Below are positions 22,369-30,041 of a stretch of DNA of 30,041 nt, one piece after another (the stretch's first letter is position 1; every line of letters begins with the position of its first letter). The stretch is from an uncultured Collinsella sp. (GTDB lineage Bacteria; Actinomycetota; Coriobacteriia; Coriobacteriales; Coriobacteriaceae), in contig CAUAGV010000003.1 in the NCBI GenBank assembly GCA_958428675.1, positions 1 to 30,041 of the forward strand. Direction: 5' to 3'. Under the pieces are notes generated by a model. The model was not told the DNA's origin. It worked only from the letters and a program-made list of their open reading frames with translations, and searched no databases. Position numbers and translations under genes: made by a program.

Positions 22369-22992
22369 TTATTTGGTTGTTAGGGTTAACAGGTCGTTGG
22401 GGGTTTCGAGGTTGTAGGTGGCATTTGGGATGTCTTGGTGTGATCCCCATGCTGCTCTGGCAAAACTGACCCCTGCCGAAGTTGCGCATTGTTCGTCGTA
22501 GACGGTGTCGCCAACGTAGACGACGTTGCCAGGATTCGCGCCCGTACGCCGGAGATATTCGAGCATGGGAGCGGGTGCGGGTTTATGTTCGGTTGTGTCT
22601 TCGACAAGGATGATGTGCTCAAAATACTTATCGAAACCAAGGGGTGCAATTTCTTTTGCGTATTCGTCGCGCGCACGTGAGGAGACGATGCCAAGTTTGC
22701 AGCCGCTATCGGCGAGTGTTGCGATGACTTCAAGCAAACCTGGAAACACGCTGATGGTGCTTTTAAAGCTGGCGGCAACTTGACACCAGCGATCCAACGT
22801 TGCCTGCGAGTAGATCCCAAGTTTCTCAAGGGCATCCTTGCCGGGTATGCCGAGGGCAAAGTCAAGCTCGTGTCGGGGGAGCGTTTTGCCGGTCTCTTCT
22901 TGGACAATCTGGCCAAGCGATGACAGCACGCTTTCTTCTGTATCTGCCAATGTCCCATCAACGTCAAATACGATATGGTCAAAGTGCTTCAT
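22369..22992 (-). CDS. HAD-family phosphatase, phosphoglycolate phosphatase-like
   Basis: 207-aa cytosolic HAD hydrolase, probably a small-molecule phosphatase. FDVDGTLADTEE (Asp10 nucleophile, Asp12), a helical cap (about 18-85), IVSSRARDE (motif II), KPAPAPMLEYL (motif III Lys) and VGDTVYDEQCA (motif IV) are all present. GAGGAGCAATCAT precedes ATG 22992. It follows the AraC-type gene on the same strand by 56 nt and may be co-transcribed with it. Substrate is not predictable; PGP/Gph-like or beta-phosphoglucomutase-like enzymes are the closest groups. Confidence 0.88.
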   Translation of the reverse strand: MKHFDHIVFDVDGTLADTEESVLSSLGQIVQEETGKTLPRHELDFALGIPGKDALEKLGIYSQATLDRWCQVAASFKSTISVFPGLLEVIATLADSGCKLGIVSSRARDEYAKEIAPLGFDKYFEHIILVEDTTEHKPAPAPMLEYLRRTGANPGNVVYVGDTVYDEQCATSAGVSFARAAWGSHQDIPNATYNLETPNDLLTLTTK

Positions 22993-23048
22993 ATGATTGC
23001 TCCTCTCTATTGTTTGCCTGCAAGTTTGATGCAGTGACAGAAGAAGGG

Positions 23049-23987
23049 CTAGCGGGATTTCTGCCTGGTGCTATCGAGATTCTGCCTCGCTGCTCGATAG
23101 CTCGAAGGAGTGCACCCCATTTGTTCTTTAAATACCTGGCCAAGATGGCTTGCTGTTATAAATCCGCATTGGCGCGCGACTGTCTGTACCGTTCGCGTGG
23201 TGTGTGCCAAAAGTTCGCAAGCACGGTTTATGCGGTATGCGCGTAGATATGCCGCCGGGGTCGTTCCTGCACAAGTTTCGATAATGCGGTAACACTCTCT
23301 TTCGCTTACGCCGGCTGCAGATGCCATCTGGGGCACATCTATAGCGGCTGCATAGTTTGCGCGGATAAAGTCCAGGATTGCCTTGAACTGTACGTCGCGG
23401 CTGGTCATCCAAGAGGCGCCGTCGGAAGAAAAGAGCGGTTCGGTCTTGGCGTTAATCTGAATCCAGAGCTCTGACAAACTATTTCGAAGCGCCATCTCGT
23501 TCTGCGGCCGTTGAAGGTCGTGGCTAAAGGAGCTCTTCAGCAAATCGATAAAGGGCATATCGTCGGGATTGGTGGGCGACCATTTGAGCACATCGACGCC
23601 TCGACATTGAAGCAATGGGTTGATGTAGCGCTTTTGGAGACGTCCCGCGGGATCGCCGAGCATCGACGGCTGAAAGATATGCAGCATTTGAATGGCTGGC
23701 GCCGAATTGGGTGATTGCAGCGTGCTGTGCAAAACGCCGCCGTTGATAAAGCCGGCGGACCCTTCCTCAAAGCGTACGTGCTCATGAGCCGCGCGCGTTC
23801 GATAGTCAATCGCTCCCTGCTCCATGTAGAAAAGCTCAACTTCGGAATGCCAGTGCCAGGGGACGGAATTGCCCGGATAGCGAGCGAATTCTGCGCGTTC
23901 GGCAATATAGGGCCAGTCTTCGGCGGTCTCGGGAAACGCTTCCTCGCGTCCTCCGCGGTGCAATTCTATGTGATCCATGTTTCGCAT
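23049..23987 (-). CDS. AraC-family transcription regulator with cupin sensor
   Basis: 312 aa. The N-terminal cupin-like domain (about 25-115) includes GNSVPWHWHSEVELFYMEQG. The C-terminal double helix-turn-helix of AraC type (about 205-305) runs from IDVPQMASAAGVSERECYRI through ACELLAHTTRTVQTVARQCG to FKEQMGCTPSSYR. The start could be ATG 23987 or the fourth residue, ATG 23978. There is no ribosome binding site; instead TATACT lies 6-7 nt upstream of a near ATG, so a leaderless mRNA is possible. Its target is unknown; the HAD gene downstream is one candidate. Confidence 0.87.
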   Translation of the reverse strand: MRNMDHIELHRGGREEAFPETAEDWPYIAERAEFARYPGNSVPWHWHSEVELFYMEQGAIDYRTRAAHEHVRFEEGSAGFINGGVLHSTLQSPNSAPAIQMLHIFQPSMLGDPAGRLQKRYINPLLQCRGVDVLKWSPTNPDDMPFIDLLKSSFSHDLQRPQNEMALRNSLSELWIQINAKTEPLFSSDGASWMTSRDVQFKAILDFIRANYAAAIDVPQMASAAGVSERECYRIIETCAGTTPAAYLRAYRINRACELLAHTTRTVQTVARQCGFITASHLGQVFKEQMGCTPSSYRAARQNLDSTRQKSR

Positions 23988-24012
23988 GGCATCAGTATAA
24001 AGCGCGATGGGC

Positions 24013-24222
24013 TTAGATTGCTCTTGCCTGTTCGGGGAACGCCTTGTCTAGGGATGCTTGGAGCTTTTCGAAGGATGCTCGTAAGTTGAGGCTCTGATCG
24101 GCTGAGCGCTTGGTTTTTGTGGTGGGGGAGTCGAGGAGGCCGTTTCTCTGTGTCGGGGGGAAGGAGAAAAGGTTTGCATGATTTAGGGATGGCCGCTGTG
24201 CTGCGTCATTGGAAGAATGCAT
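24013..24222 (-). CDS. Possible small protein, unknown
   Basis: 69 aa, not recognised. The only support is GAGGAGG 10 nt before the ATG at 24222. The sequence is polar, with a C-terminal helix RASFEKLQASLDKAFPEQA. It could be chance. Confidence 0.3.
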   Translation of the reverse strand: MHSSNDAAQRPSLNHANLFSFPPTQRNGLLDSPTTKTKRSADQSLNLRASFEKLQASLDKAFPEQARAI

Positions 24223-24224
24223 GC

Positions 24225-24419
24225 TTATGCGGCCTCCTCGATGTCCACCAAAAGGTTGCGCACGGGGTGTGCTGCTAGGTCCCGTGCGTTGGCAGTATTA
24301 TGCCGCGGCTGCTGAAAAGAAGCGCTAAAGAAAGGCTTAACCTGGTTTGATGTTACGATGAAACTGCAGTTCAGAGGTATCGAGTAACACTCTTGAAAGG
24401 TTTTGGGCTTAAGGACTTT
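24225..24419 (-). other. Open stretch without a start codon, possible gene remnant
   Basis: 65 in-frame codons on the minus strand end in ...RDLAAHPVRNLLVDIEEAA and TAA, two bases before the ATG of the small ORF at 24222. No ATG or plausible GTG start with a ribosome binding site was seen. It could be the end of a decayed gene. The rest of 23988-24475 shows no other feature. Confidence 0.3.
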
Positions 24420-24475
24420 CTAAGGTTTGTGACGTGGATGTGGCGCGGACGTGCGGAGCGTGTGGATGCTCGCTG

Positions 24476-25462
24476 TTAGCGCTGCGGCTCTGCGGCGCGC
24501 ACCTGCTCGATGACCTTTTCCATCGTGGCGTCGATGCGGTCTTTTTTGAGCTCGCATTCCCAGATGGTTATGGGTGTCCAGCCCATTTGAGTGAGTGCTG
24601 CCACGGCAGCGCGGTCGCGCTCGACGTTGCGACGGAACTTTGCCTCCCAAAACTCAACGTTGCGCTTGGGCTGGCTAGGGTTGCACTTAGGGCAGCGATG
24701 TCAAAAGCAACCGTTGACGAAGATGGCGATCTTGCGGCCGGGGAAGGCGATGTCGGGCTTGCCGGGAACCTTCCATTCCAAGCGATAACCCGTAAGGCCC
24801 GCTGCGCGCAGGCGCTGTCGTACGAGCAGCTCGGGCTTGGTGTTGGCGCGCTTGTTGCCCTTCATGGACTTTTTGATGGCGGCGCGACGGCGGACCAGTT
24901 CGCGCTCGTCAGCGGAGAGGTCCGAGGTATCGATGCCGTCGAGCAAACCGGGCTTGGGACGCTTTTTGCTGCGGCGCTTAGATGTGCGCCTGGGCTTGGT
25001 GGCGGGCTCGTCGGTCGCGGTGGGCGCGGCGTCATCGGCGGAGTTTGCCTCGAACCGATCTTCCTTTAGCTTAATCAGAGCATCAATGAGCCCCTTGTCG
25101 GCGGGCATCCACTCAACCGTGGCAAGCGAGGTGCGCGGAATCCAGCGGATATCGAGCTGGCGGTCGTGCTTCTGAGGCTCATCGGATTCATCGGCGAGCG
25201 AGCAGTAGTAACACTCCATGGAGAGATGGAAATCGGGGTAGTCATACTCGACGGTGTAGAAATCGCGCAGGTTGGTGACTTTTACCTGCAGCTCTTCCAT
25301 GAGCTCGCGGCGTACGGCGTCCTCGGGCGACTCGCCGCGCATGAGCTTGCCACCGGGAAACTCCCAAAGTCCCTGCATGTCGCCATAGCCGCGCTGCACG
25401 GCAAGCAGCTCATCGGATCCTTCTTTGCGAATGATCCCAGCGGCAACATGAACAGTCTTCAA
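24476..25462 (-). pseudogene. vsr: Nudix hydrolase fused to Vsr-type endonuclease, interrupted by TGA
   Basis: Reading from TTG 25462 (after GAGAGAGGACTCC), a MutT/Nudix domain (about 1-130) shows a full Nudix box: GGKLMRGESPEDAVRRELME. A basic linker (about 150-185: KPRRTSKRRSKKRPKP) leads to a very-short-patch-repair (Vsr) domain: ANTKPELLVRQRLRAAGLTG, GKPDIAFPGRKIAIFVNGCF. There TGA (24701-24703) falls exactly where Vsr proteins have Trp (FVxGCFWH). The frame stays open with good Vsr sequence (HRCPKCNPSQPKRN, FWEAKFRRNVERD) to TAA at 24476. As it stands the product is a Nudix protein with a cut Vsr part. Nonsense mutation, sequencing error or read-through are the options. MutT cleans oxidised nucleotides, Vsr nicks T:G mismatches. 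Confidence 0.82.
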
Positions 25463-25610
25463 CAGGAGTCCTCTCTCAATATCAACACGTGGCAGGGTAG
25501 CTACCCGAACCTTACACAACGGTAAGGCAAGCGTAAGCCATATCGATGGTAGCCGACTCGTCTTCTTGCGACTATAGATGCCGTAGACTAATTGCAAGAA
25601 AGGACTCGGT

Positions 25611-26396
25611 ATGCAAACCACGCACATGGCGACCCCGGTACTGGAGGTCGCGCATCTCGAAAAGGTATACGGAGCGCTGGGCAACGTGACCCGTGCGCTC
25701 AACGACGTCAGCTTTACCGTCAACCGCGGCGAATTCGTTGGCATCATGGGCGCTTCGGGCTCGGGCAAGTCGACGTTGCTCAACTGCGTGTCGACCATCG
25801 ATAGCGCCACGAGCGGCACCATTCGCATCAACGGGCAGGACGTTACGCGCATGAAGCAGGCCAAGCTCTCGCAGTTCCGCCGCGAGGAGCTGGGCTTTAT
25901 CTTCCAGGACTCCAACCTGCTCGATACGCTCACGGCACGCGAGAACATCGCCCTGCCGCTCACCATCGCGCGCACAAACTCGGCCGAAATCTCGACCCGC
26001 GTGCAGGATGTGGCCGCGCGTCTGTCTATCAGCCAGGTGCTCGACAAGTACCCCTACCAGATGTCCGGCGGCCAGCAGCAGCGCGTTGCCGCGGCTCGCG
26101 CACTCGTCACCGACCCCACTATGATTATGGCCGACGAGCCCACCGGCGCCCTCGATTCCAAGAGCGCTCGTCTGCTGCTCGAGAGCCTGGAGGCCCTTAA
26201 CCGCCGCCTACGCGCCACCGTGCTCATGGTCACGCATGACAGCTTTGCCGCCAGCTACACGAGCCGTGTGCTGTTTATCCGCGACGGCAAGATCTTCACC
26301 GAGCTGCGCCGTGGCGACACCGACCGCCGAGAGTTCTTCGACCGCATTATGGAGGTCGTTGCCATGATGGGCGGTGAGGGCTCCGATGCTCTGTAA
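25611..26396 (+). CDS. bceA: ABC transporter ATPase, BceA type
   Basis: 261-aa ATP-binding subunit of a BceAB/MacB-like transporter. Walker A GASGSGKST (about 47-55), Q-loop FQDSNLLD, ABC signature MSGGQQQRVAAARAL, Walker B MIMADEPTGALDSK and switch His in VTHDSF are complete. AAGAAAGGACTCGGT precedes ATG 25611. The downstream permease gene overlaps it by 11 nt, so they form one unit. Such systems usually give resistance to, or sense, peptide antibiotics; no histidine kinase/response regulator pair is next to it here, so the substrate is open. Confidence 0.93.
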   Translation: MQTTHMATPVLEVAHLEKVYGALGNVTRALNDVSFTVNRGEFVGIMGASGSGKSTLLNCVSTIDSATSGTIRINGQDVTRMKQAKLSQFRREELGFIFQDSNLLDTLTARENIALPLTIARTNSAEISTRVQDVAARLSISQVLDKYPYQMSGGQQQRVAAARALVTDPTMIMADEPTGALDSKSARLLLESLEALNRRLRATVLMVTHDSFAASYTSRVLFIRDGKIFTELRRGDTDRREFFDRIMEVVAMMGGEGSDAL

Positions 26397-28622
26397 ACTC
26401 GCTTGGGGCAACGTCCGCCGCGCCGGGCGCGACTACCTCGTCTACCTTTTGACGCTCACCCTGGGCGTCACGGTCTTCTATGCCTTTAACACCATCTCGA
26501 TGCAGGTCGACATCGCCGGCATCGATGAAGAGGGCTTGGCACAGGTTATGGGCAGCATGCTCGGCTACCTGACGTACTTTTTGGCCGGTGTCATGGCCTT
26601 TTTGATGGTGTACGCCAATAACTTCATCATGAAACGCCGCAAGAAGGAGTTTGGCCTGTACCAGGTGCTCGGCATGGGGCGCGGGCGCGTCGCCACGATC
26701 ATGGCGCTCGAGACCGTGATAGTATCGGTCGTGGCCTTTGTCGCCGGCATTGTGCTGGGTGTGGGACTCTCCCAGCTCATGACGTTCTTTACGGCCTCGC
26801 TCTTTAAGACACAGATCGCCAATTTCCACTTCTTTTTCTCGGTGCATGCGTTCAACCTGACCCTTGCCTGCATGCTCGTAATGTTTGTGCTCACGCTACT
26901 GCTGAACCTTCGCGCCGTGCGTCGCACCAGGCTCATTGAGCTCATGGGTGCCGAGCGTCGCAACGAGAGCATCAAGACGCGCAACCCCTGGATCGCGATT
27001 GCCATCTTTGCCGTGGGCGTGGCGCTTGTGGGCGTGGCCTATTACCGTCTGCTACGTGATGGGTTCCCACTAACCGCGACGGACAGCAAGCTGCAAGAGG
27101 CCATGAGCCAGTTTGGCATTACGACCGCTATGGTTACCGTGGGTACCTTTGCGCTGTTCTGGGGACTCTCCGGCATGCTCATCAAGCTGCTGCAGAGCCT
27201 GCGCGGCGTGTACTGGCGCGGCCTCAACATGTTTACCGTGCGCCAGCTTGCGGCCAAGGTCAACACGGTGTGCTTTTCGATGGGCGTCATCGCGATGATT
27301 CTGTTTTTGGCCATTACCTCGGTGACCTGCGGTATGTCGATTGCCAACGTGATGAACGAAAACCTGGAGCGCTATAACCCTGTTGACGTGTCTCAGACGT
27401 ATGTCTATTACACGCCCGAAACGCTCGACTACTACAAGGAGTATGTCAATCCGTCTGAGGCCGATCGCATGGTGCTGGCCGATGCAACGGTCGATTTGTA
27501 CGCTGCATGGCATGGTGATCGTAAAGATCCCGATAACGTTGCAGACGGTATTAAGGGCAAGTCGGCGGACAACAACGACGAGACCGGCAAGAAGGTCAAT
27601 ATCGCCGATGTTGCCGGTGAGCATGTGCAGATCGATTCGTATCTGAGTTATCCGCTTGGCGGCTCGGGCCCCTCGGTGGTGGCGGGTGAGATGTGCAAGG
27701 CCATGGGCGAAAAGCTTCCCAAGGCGCTCGAGGGAAGCAACGCCGATGCGATGGGTCTGTATGTGACGCCGGCGAGCCAGTACAACAAACTGCGCCAGAT
27801 GATGGGCGAGGAGCCGGTGAGCATTGGCCGCGACCAGTATCTGCTCACGTGTGATATGGGCGGTGAGCTGGGCGACCTGTACACCAAGTATATGGCTGGC
27901 GGCCACGCCCTTACCTTGGGCGGGCATACGCTCAAGCCCGCAACCGATAAGTCGACGAGGACACGGCGGCCATCGCCAACTCGGCGATGCGCAGCAATCC
28001 CGGTACCGTGGTCGTAGCCGATGAGCTGTTGTCCCAACTTAATCTGCAGCCGTATTCCAGTAATCTGCTCGTTAATTACAAACAGGGTATGGATACGACC
28101 GAGGCAGACGAGAACATTAAATACACCTTGCTCGACAGTCTGCTCGTTGATGGCAAGGAGCCGGGGTCGTGGGGAGTCTTCATCACGCGTTCCGAGATGT
28201 ATACGCAGGCAGCGCAGATGAACGGCATGATTAGCTATCTGGCCATCTACATTGGCTTTGTACTGGTCGTTGCGTGCGCGGCAATCCTGTCGATCCAGCA
28301 GCTCTCCAATGTGGCCGACGGCAGCCGCAGCTATCGTGTGCTGGCACAGATCGGCTGTGACGACCGTCAGATCCGGCATTCGGTGATGGCGCAGCAAGCG
28401 GTTTTCTTCCTGTTCCCGCTGGCAGTGGGCCTGGCGCACTCCTTTGTGGCGCTCAAGGTGATTATCGAGCTGGTGAGCATATTCGGAGATATGAGCATCG
28501 GCGGCACCGTGGGCCTCACCTGTGCAATCTTCCTGGCAGCATACGGCGGCTACTTCTTGGTGACTTACCTCATGAGCGCCGGCATGGTGCAAGCTGCCAT
28601 CGCCACCCGCTACAGCGAGTAA
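26386..28622 (+). pseudogene. bceB: ABC transporter permease, BceB type, with a frameshift
   Basis: A FtsX-like permease. ATG 26386 follows GGTGAGGG; the frame runs to TGA/TAG near 28017, but family-like sequence shifts to the -1 frame at about 27945-27955 and continues to TAA 28622. Reading GAT AAG TCG as GAT AAA GTC (one A lost) restores ...DKVDEDTAAIANSAMRSNPG. The joined protein would be about 745 aa: N-terminal membrane segments (about 18-40, 57-80, 105-135, 150-180, 205-225, 240-265, 300-325), a large extracellular domain (about 330-620) and three C-terminal segments (LAIYIGFVLVVACAAILSI, AVFFLFPLAVGLAHSFVAL, LAAYGGYFLVTYL). If real, the shift removes these three. A base-calling error is equally possible. 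Confidence 0.85.
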
Positions 28623-28661
28623 CAAGCGGGGCAAAATCGTCGCAAAACCAGAGCGAATAGC

Positions 28662-28700
28662 CGCCGCGAAGGGAGTCCAGCTCCCTTCGCGGCGGTATTT
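28662..28700 (+). terminator. Rho-independent terminator of bceAB
   Basis: CCGCCGCGAAGGGAG and CTCCCTTCGCGGCGG with a 5-nt loop, then TATTTTGCG. Confidence 0.88.
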
Positions 28701-28731
28701 TGCGTATCTGGTGCGTCTCAGATGCAAGTGC

Positions 28732-28838
28732 GTAGACTTTTTTGGATCTGCCGAGCACATCGCGACAAGTGCTCAATAAAATCGCAGGTCAGGGCTGTGG
28801 CGTTTTGAGGTGTGCTCGGCATCCCGCCAAAAGCCTAC
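28732..28838. repeat. 107-bp element with imperfect inverted ends
   Basis: Left end GTAGACTTTT...TGCCGAGCACA (to 28759) and right end TGTGCTCGGCA...AAAAGCCTAC (from 28811) are inverse copies; the inner 11-mers are exact. Lies between two similar terminator hairpins, non-coding, MITE-like. Confidence 0.6.
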
Positions 28839-28857
28839 TCACTTGGTTTTACTGCTA

Positions 28858-28900
28858 GAAAACCGCCGCGAGGGAAAGTAACTCCCTCGCGGCGGTTTTT
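28858..28900. terminator. Bidirectional terminator hairpin
   Basis: AACCGCCGCGAGGGA and TCCCTCGCGGCGGTT with a 7-nt loop, T-runs on both strands. Its stem is nearly the same as that at 28662, which suggests duplication around the 107-bp element. Confidence 0.8.
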
Positions 28901-28913
28901 GGCGTTTGCCCAG

Positions 28914-28954
28914 ATAAAACCTGCCAAAATAAACCTGTCCCTTTTTGGCAGGTT
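28914..28954 (-). terminator. Terminator directly behind the LuxR-type gene
   Basis: On the minus strand AACCTGCCAAAA and TTTTGGCAGGTT pair and are followed by TTATC. It overlaps the stop codon of the gene. Confidence 0.7.
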
Positions 28955-29918
28955 ATCGCTTCCAAAAGTGGAGGATGAGCGTCGTGCGGTTTTGCTGTTC
29001 GGTTTTGACCAGGATGTTGTGGATGTGGGTCTTGACGGTGCCCACGGCAAGGAATAGCTCGTCAGCGATCTCTTGGTTCGACTTGCCCAGCACAACCAAG
29101 CGCATGACTTCGGTCTCACGGTTGGAGAGCTTGTAGGCGTTGCGATAGAAAGGCATCTGCTCTTCGATATGCCGGTCAAGATCGCTGACGTTCTTTTCTT
29201 CGGGCGCTTCCTGCATGCGGATCGAAAGCACGTGGTAGGAGTAGATGATCAGCAGAATTGCAAAGTAGCACGCAAAGACGTTTTCGCTAAAGTTGCGCTC
29301 GGACAGATATAGCTGCAGCCAAGAGGGCGCCAGACTCATGGGGACGACAAGGATGTTGTAGAAATCCTCGGCAACGATGCAACCGACCAGAATTGCGCCG
29401 ATAATCAGGTGCTTTCGTTGGTTGTTAACGCGTGCCTTCAGCTCAACTTTTGTACTCTTATGAGCCGTCCAAAAGATATACAGTCCCACAAAGACAAGGA
29501 ATACCTGACGCATCGTGTAGTAGAGCCACTGATGCATGGGGCCGGAGGGGACAGCGACGATAATCAGCGACTCGCACAGCAAAAACGTTAAGACGGGGAT
29601 AGCGAACTGCTTTTTAGAATGTTTGTCGAGCAGGTCCATGGCAATCAGCCAAATAAAAGCCTGCGAAGCGGTCGCCACAAGGGTCCGCATTACAGGCATG
29701 GTAATTGAGTAATAGTCACTGGCCGGAAAACTCTGGTTTTGCAACGTGTATTCAAAAAAGAAGATCTCGGTCATCTCGATGGCATAGCAGATAAATACGC
29801 CGCTGCCATAGATAAAGAAGCGTCGACGAGACGAGGCATAGGCGGCAAGCGAAAGCACTGCCGTCACAATACAGATTACGAGTATTGCTAGGGTATAGAA
29901 GAACATCAGAGTGTTCAT
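28953..29918 (-). CDS. Membrane-anchored LuxR-type transcription regulator
   Basis: 321 aa. Residues 1-235 form about seven membrane segments (roughly 5-27, 34-54, 75-95, 105-125, 133-152, 170-190, 212-232). A short charged link leads to a LuxR-type helix-turn-helix (about 258-318) with LSNRETEVMRLVVLGKSNQE, the recognition region AVGTVKTHIHNILVK and a C-terminal basic end. There is no receiver domain or kinase. This 7-TM plus LuxR plan recalls the membrane LuxR proteins abundant in Coriobacteriia; it would read a membrane or external signal and bind DNA while in the membrane. Ligand and targets are unknown. No strong ribosome binding site is seen before ATG 29918 (GGGACGGTGACAG). Confidence 0.87.
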   Translation of the reverse strand: MNTLMFFYTLAILVICIVTAVLSLAAYASSRRRFFIYGSGVFICYAIEMTEIFFFEYTLQNQSFPASDYYSITMPVMRTLVATASQAFIWLIAMDLLDKHSKKQFAIPVLTFLLCESLIIVAVPSGPMHQWLYYTMRQVFLVFVGLYIFWTAHKSTKVELKARVNNQRKHLIIGAILVGCIVAEDFYNILVVPMSLAPSWLQLYLSERNFSENVFACYFAILLIIYSYHVLSIRMQEAPEEKNVSDLDRHIEEQMPFYRNAYKLSNRETEVMRLVVLGKSNQEIADELFLAVGTVKTHIHNILVKTEQQNRTTLILHFWKR

Positions 29919-29938
29919 CTGTCACCGTCCCATCTCAT

Positions 29939-30041
29939 TTAATCTATGGCCGAATCCTGTATATCCTGTGGGGTATAGACGTCTCGGGTTGATTTCCGAT
30001 CCCAGCCGAACACATTGAGCAAATAGGCCGTTCCCGCACCT
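29939..30041 (-). CDS. C-terminal end of an unidentified protein (partial)
   Basis: The minus frame is open from the right edge and ends in ...VYTPQDIQDSAID and TAA, 20 nt before the LuxR-type gene. 33 residues are too few for recognition; codon use looks coding. Confidence 0.4.
   Translation of the reverse strand, partial: GAGTAYLLNVFGWDRKSTRDVYTPQDIQDSAID

Noticed and set aside
24701..24703. UGA read as Trp (altered genetic code)
   Set aside because: UGA recoding is not known for this bacterial group, and a single instance does not support it.
25463..26047. N-terminal extension of the Nudix-Vsr frame to 448 aa
   Set aside because: It runs antisense through bceA and the promoter region; the Nudix fold begins at TTG 25462 with a ribosome binding site just before it.
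27945..27990. Programmed frameshifting in bceB
   Set aside because: No slippery heptamer or downstream pseudoknot was seen; loss of one A is simpler.

Overview
The window looks like a chromosomal segment of a high-GC Gram-positive gut anaerobe, most likely Collinsella or a close relative (Coriobacteriia). This is inferred from base composition, from a Lactococcus/Staphylococcus-style lac-tagatose gene set with actinobacterial codon use, and from several families of short palindromic intergenic repeats. No rRNA or tRNA gene was seen, so the taxonomy is not proven.

Layout. (1) 1-8705: two paralogous lactose modules. Each has a LacI-type repressor gene divergent from a lactose PTS permease gene (fused IIC-IIB, lacE) followed by a 6-phospho-beta-galactosidase gene (lacG); lacG1 runs off the left edge. 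(2) 8738-9319: one lactose IIA gene (lacF) with its own promoter and terminator, apparently shared by both permeases. (3) 9332-10645: short repeats and one unrecognised membrane protein gene. (4) 10704-14298: a lacA-lacB-lacX-lacC operon for the tagatose-6-phosphate pathway. It contains two copies of a structured element of about 150 nt, one directly behind lacB and one directly behind lacC. (5) 14403-18684: galK-galT (Leloir pathway) divergent from a third LacI-type regulator. (6) 18814-22047: a flavodiiron-type protein, a DeoR-type regulator and a class II tagatose/fructose-bisphosphate aldolase. (7) 22369-30041: unrelated genes. These are a HAD phosphatase, an AraC-type regulator, an interrupted Nudix-Vsr fusion, a BceAB-type ABC transporter whose permease is frameshifted, and a membrane-anchored LuxR-type regulator.

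How it works together. Lactose is imported and phosphorylated by LacF/LacE and split by LacG into glucose and galactose-6-phosphate. LacAB isomerises the latter to tagatose-6-phosphate, LacC makes tagatose-1,6-bisphosphate, and the class II aldolase cleaves it to triose phosphates. Free galactose can enter through GalK/GalT. LacX may interconvert sugar anomers.

Most interesting signals: (a) the structured element behind lacB and lacC, in which a 14-bp arm has changed at nine positions while pairing was kept or improved; (b) three LacI paralogues, each beside its own variant of a 14-bp operator with a central ACGTT/AACGT core; (c) a second, shared set of GTTC/GAAC boxes in front of most lac/gal promoters; (d) a Nudix-Vsr fusion with TGA at the position of a conserved Trp.
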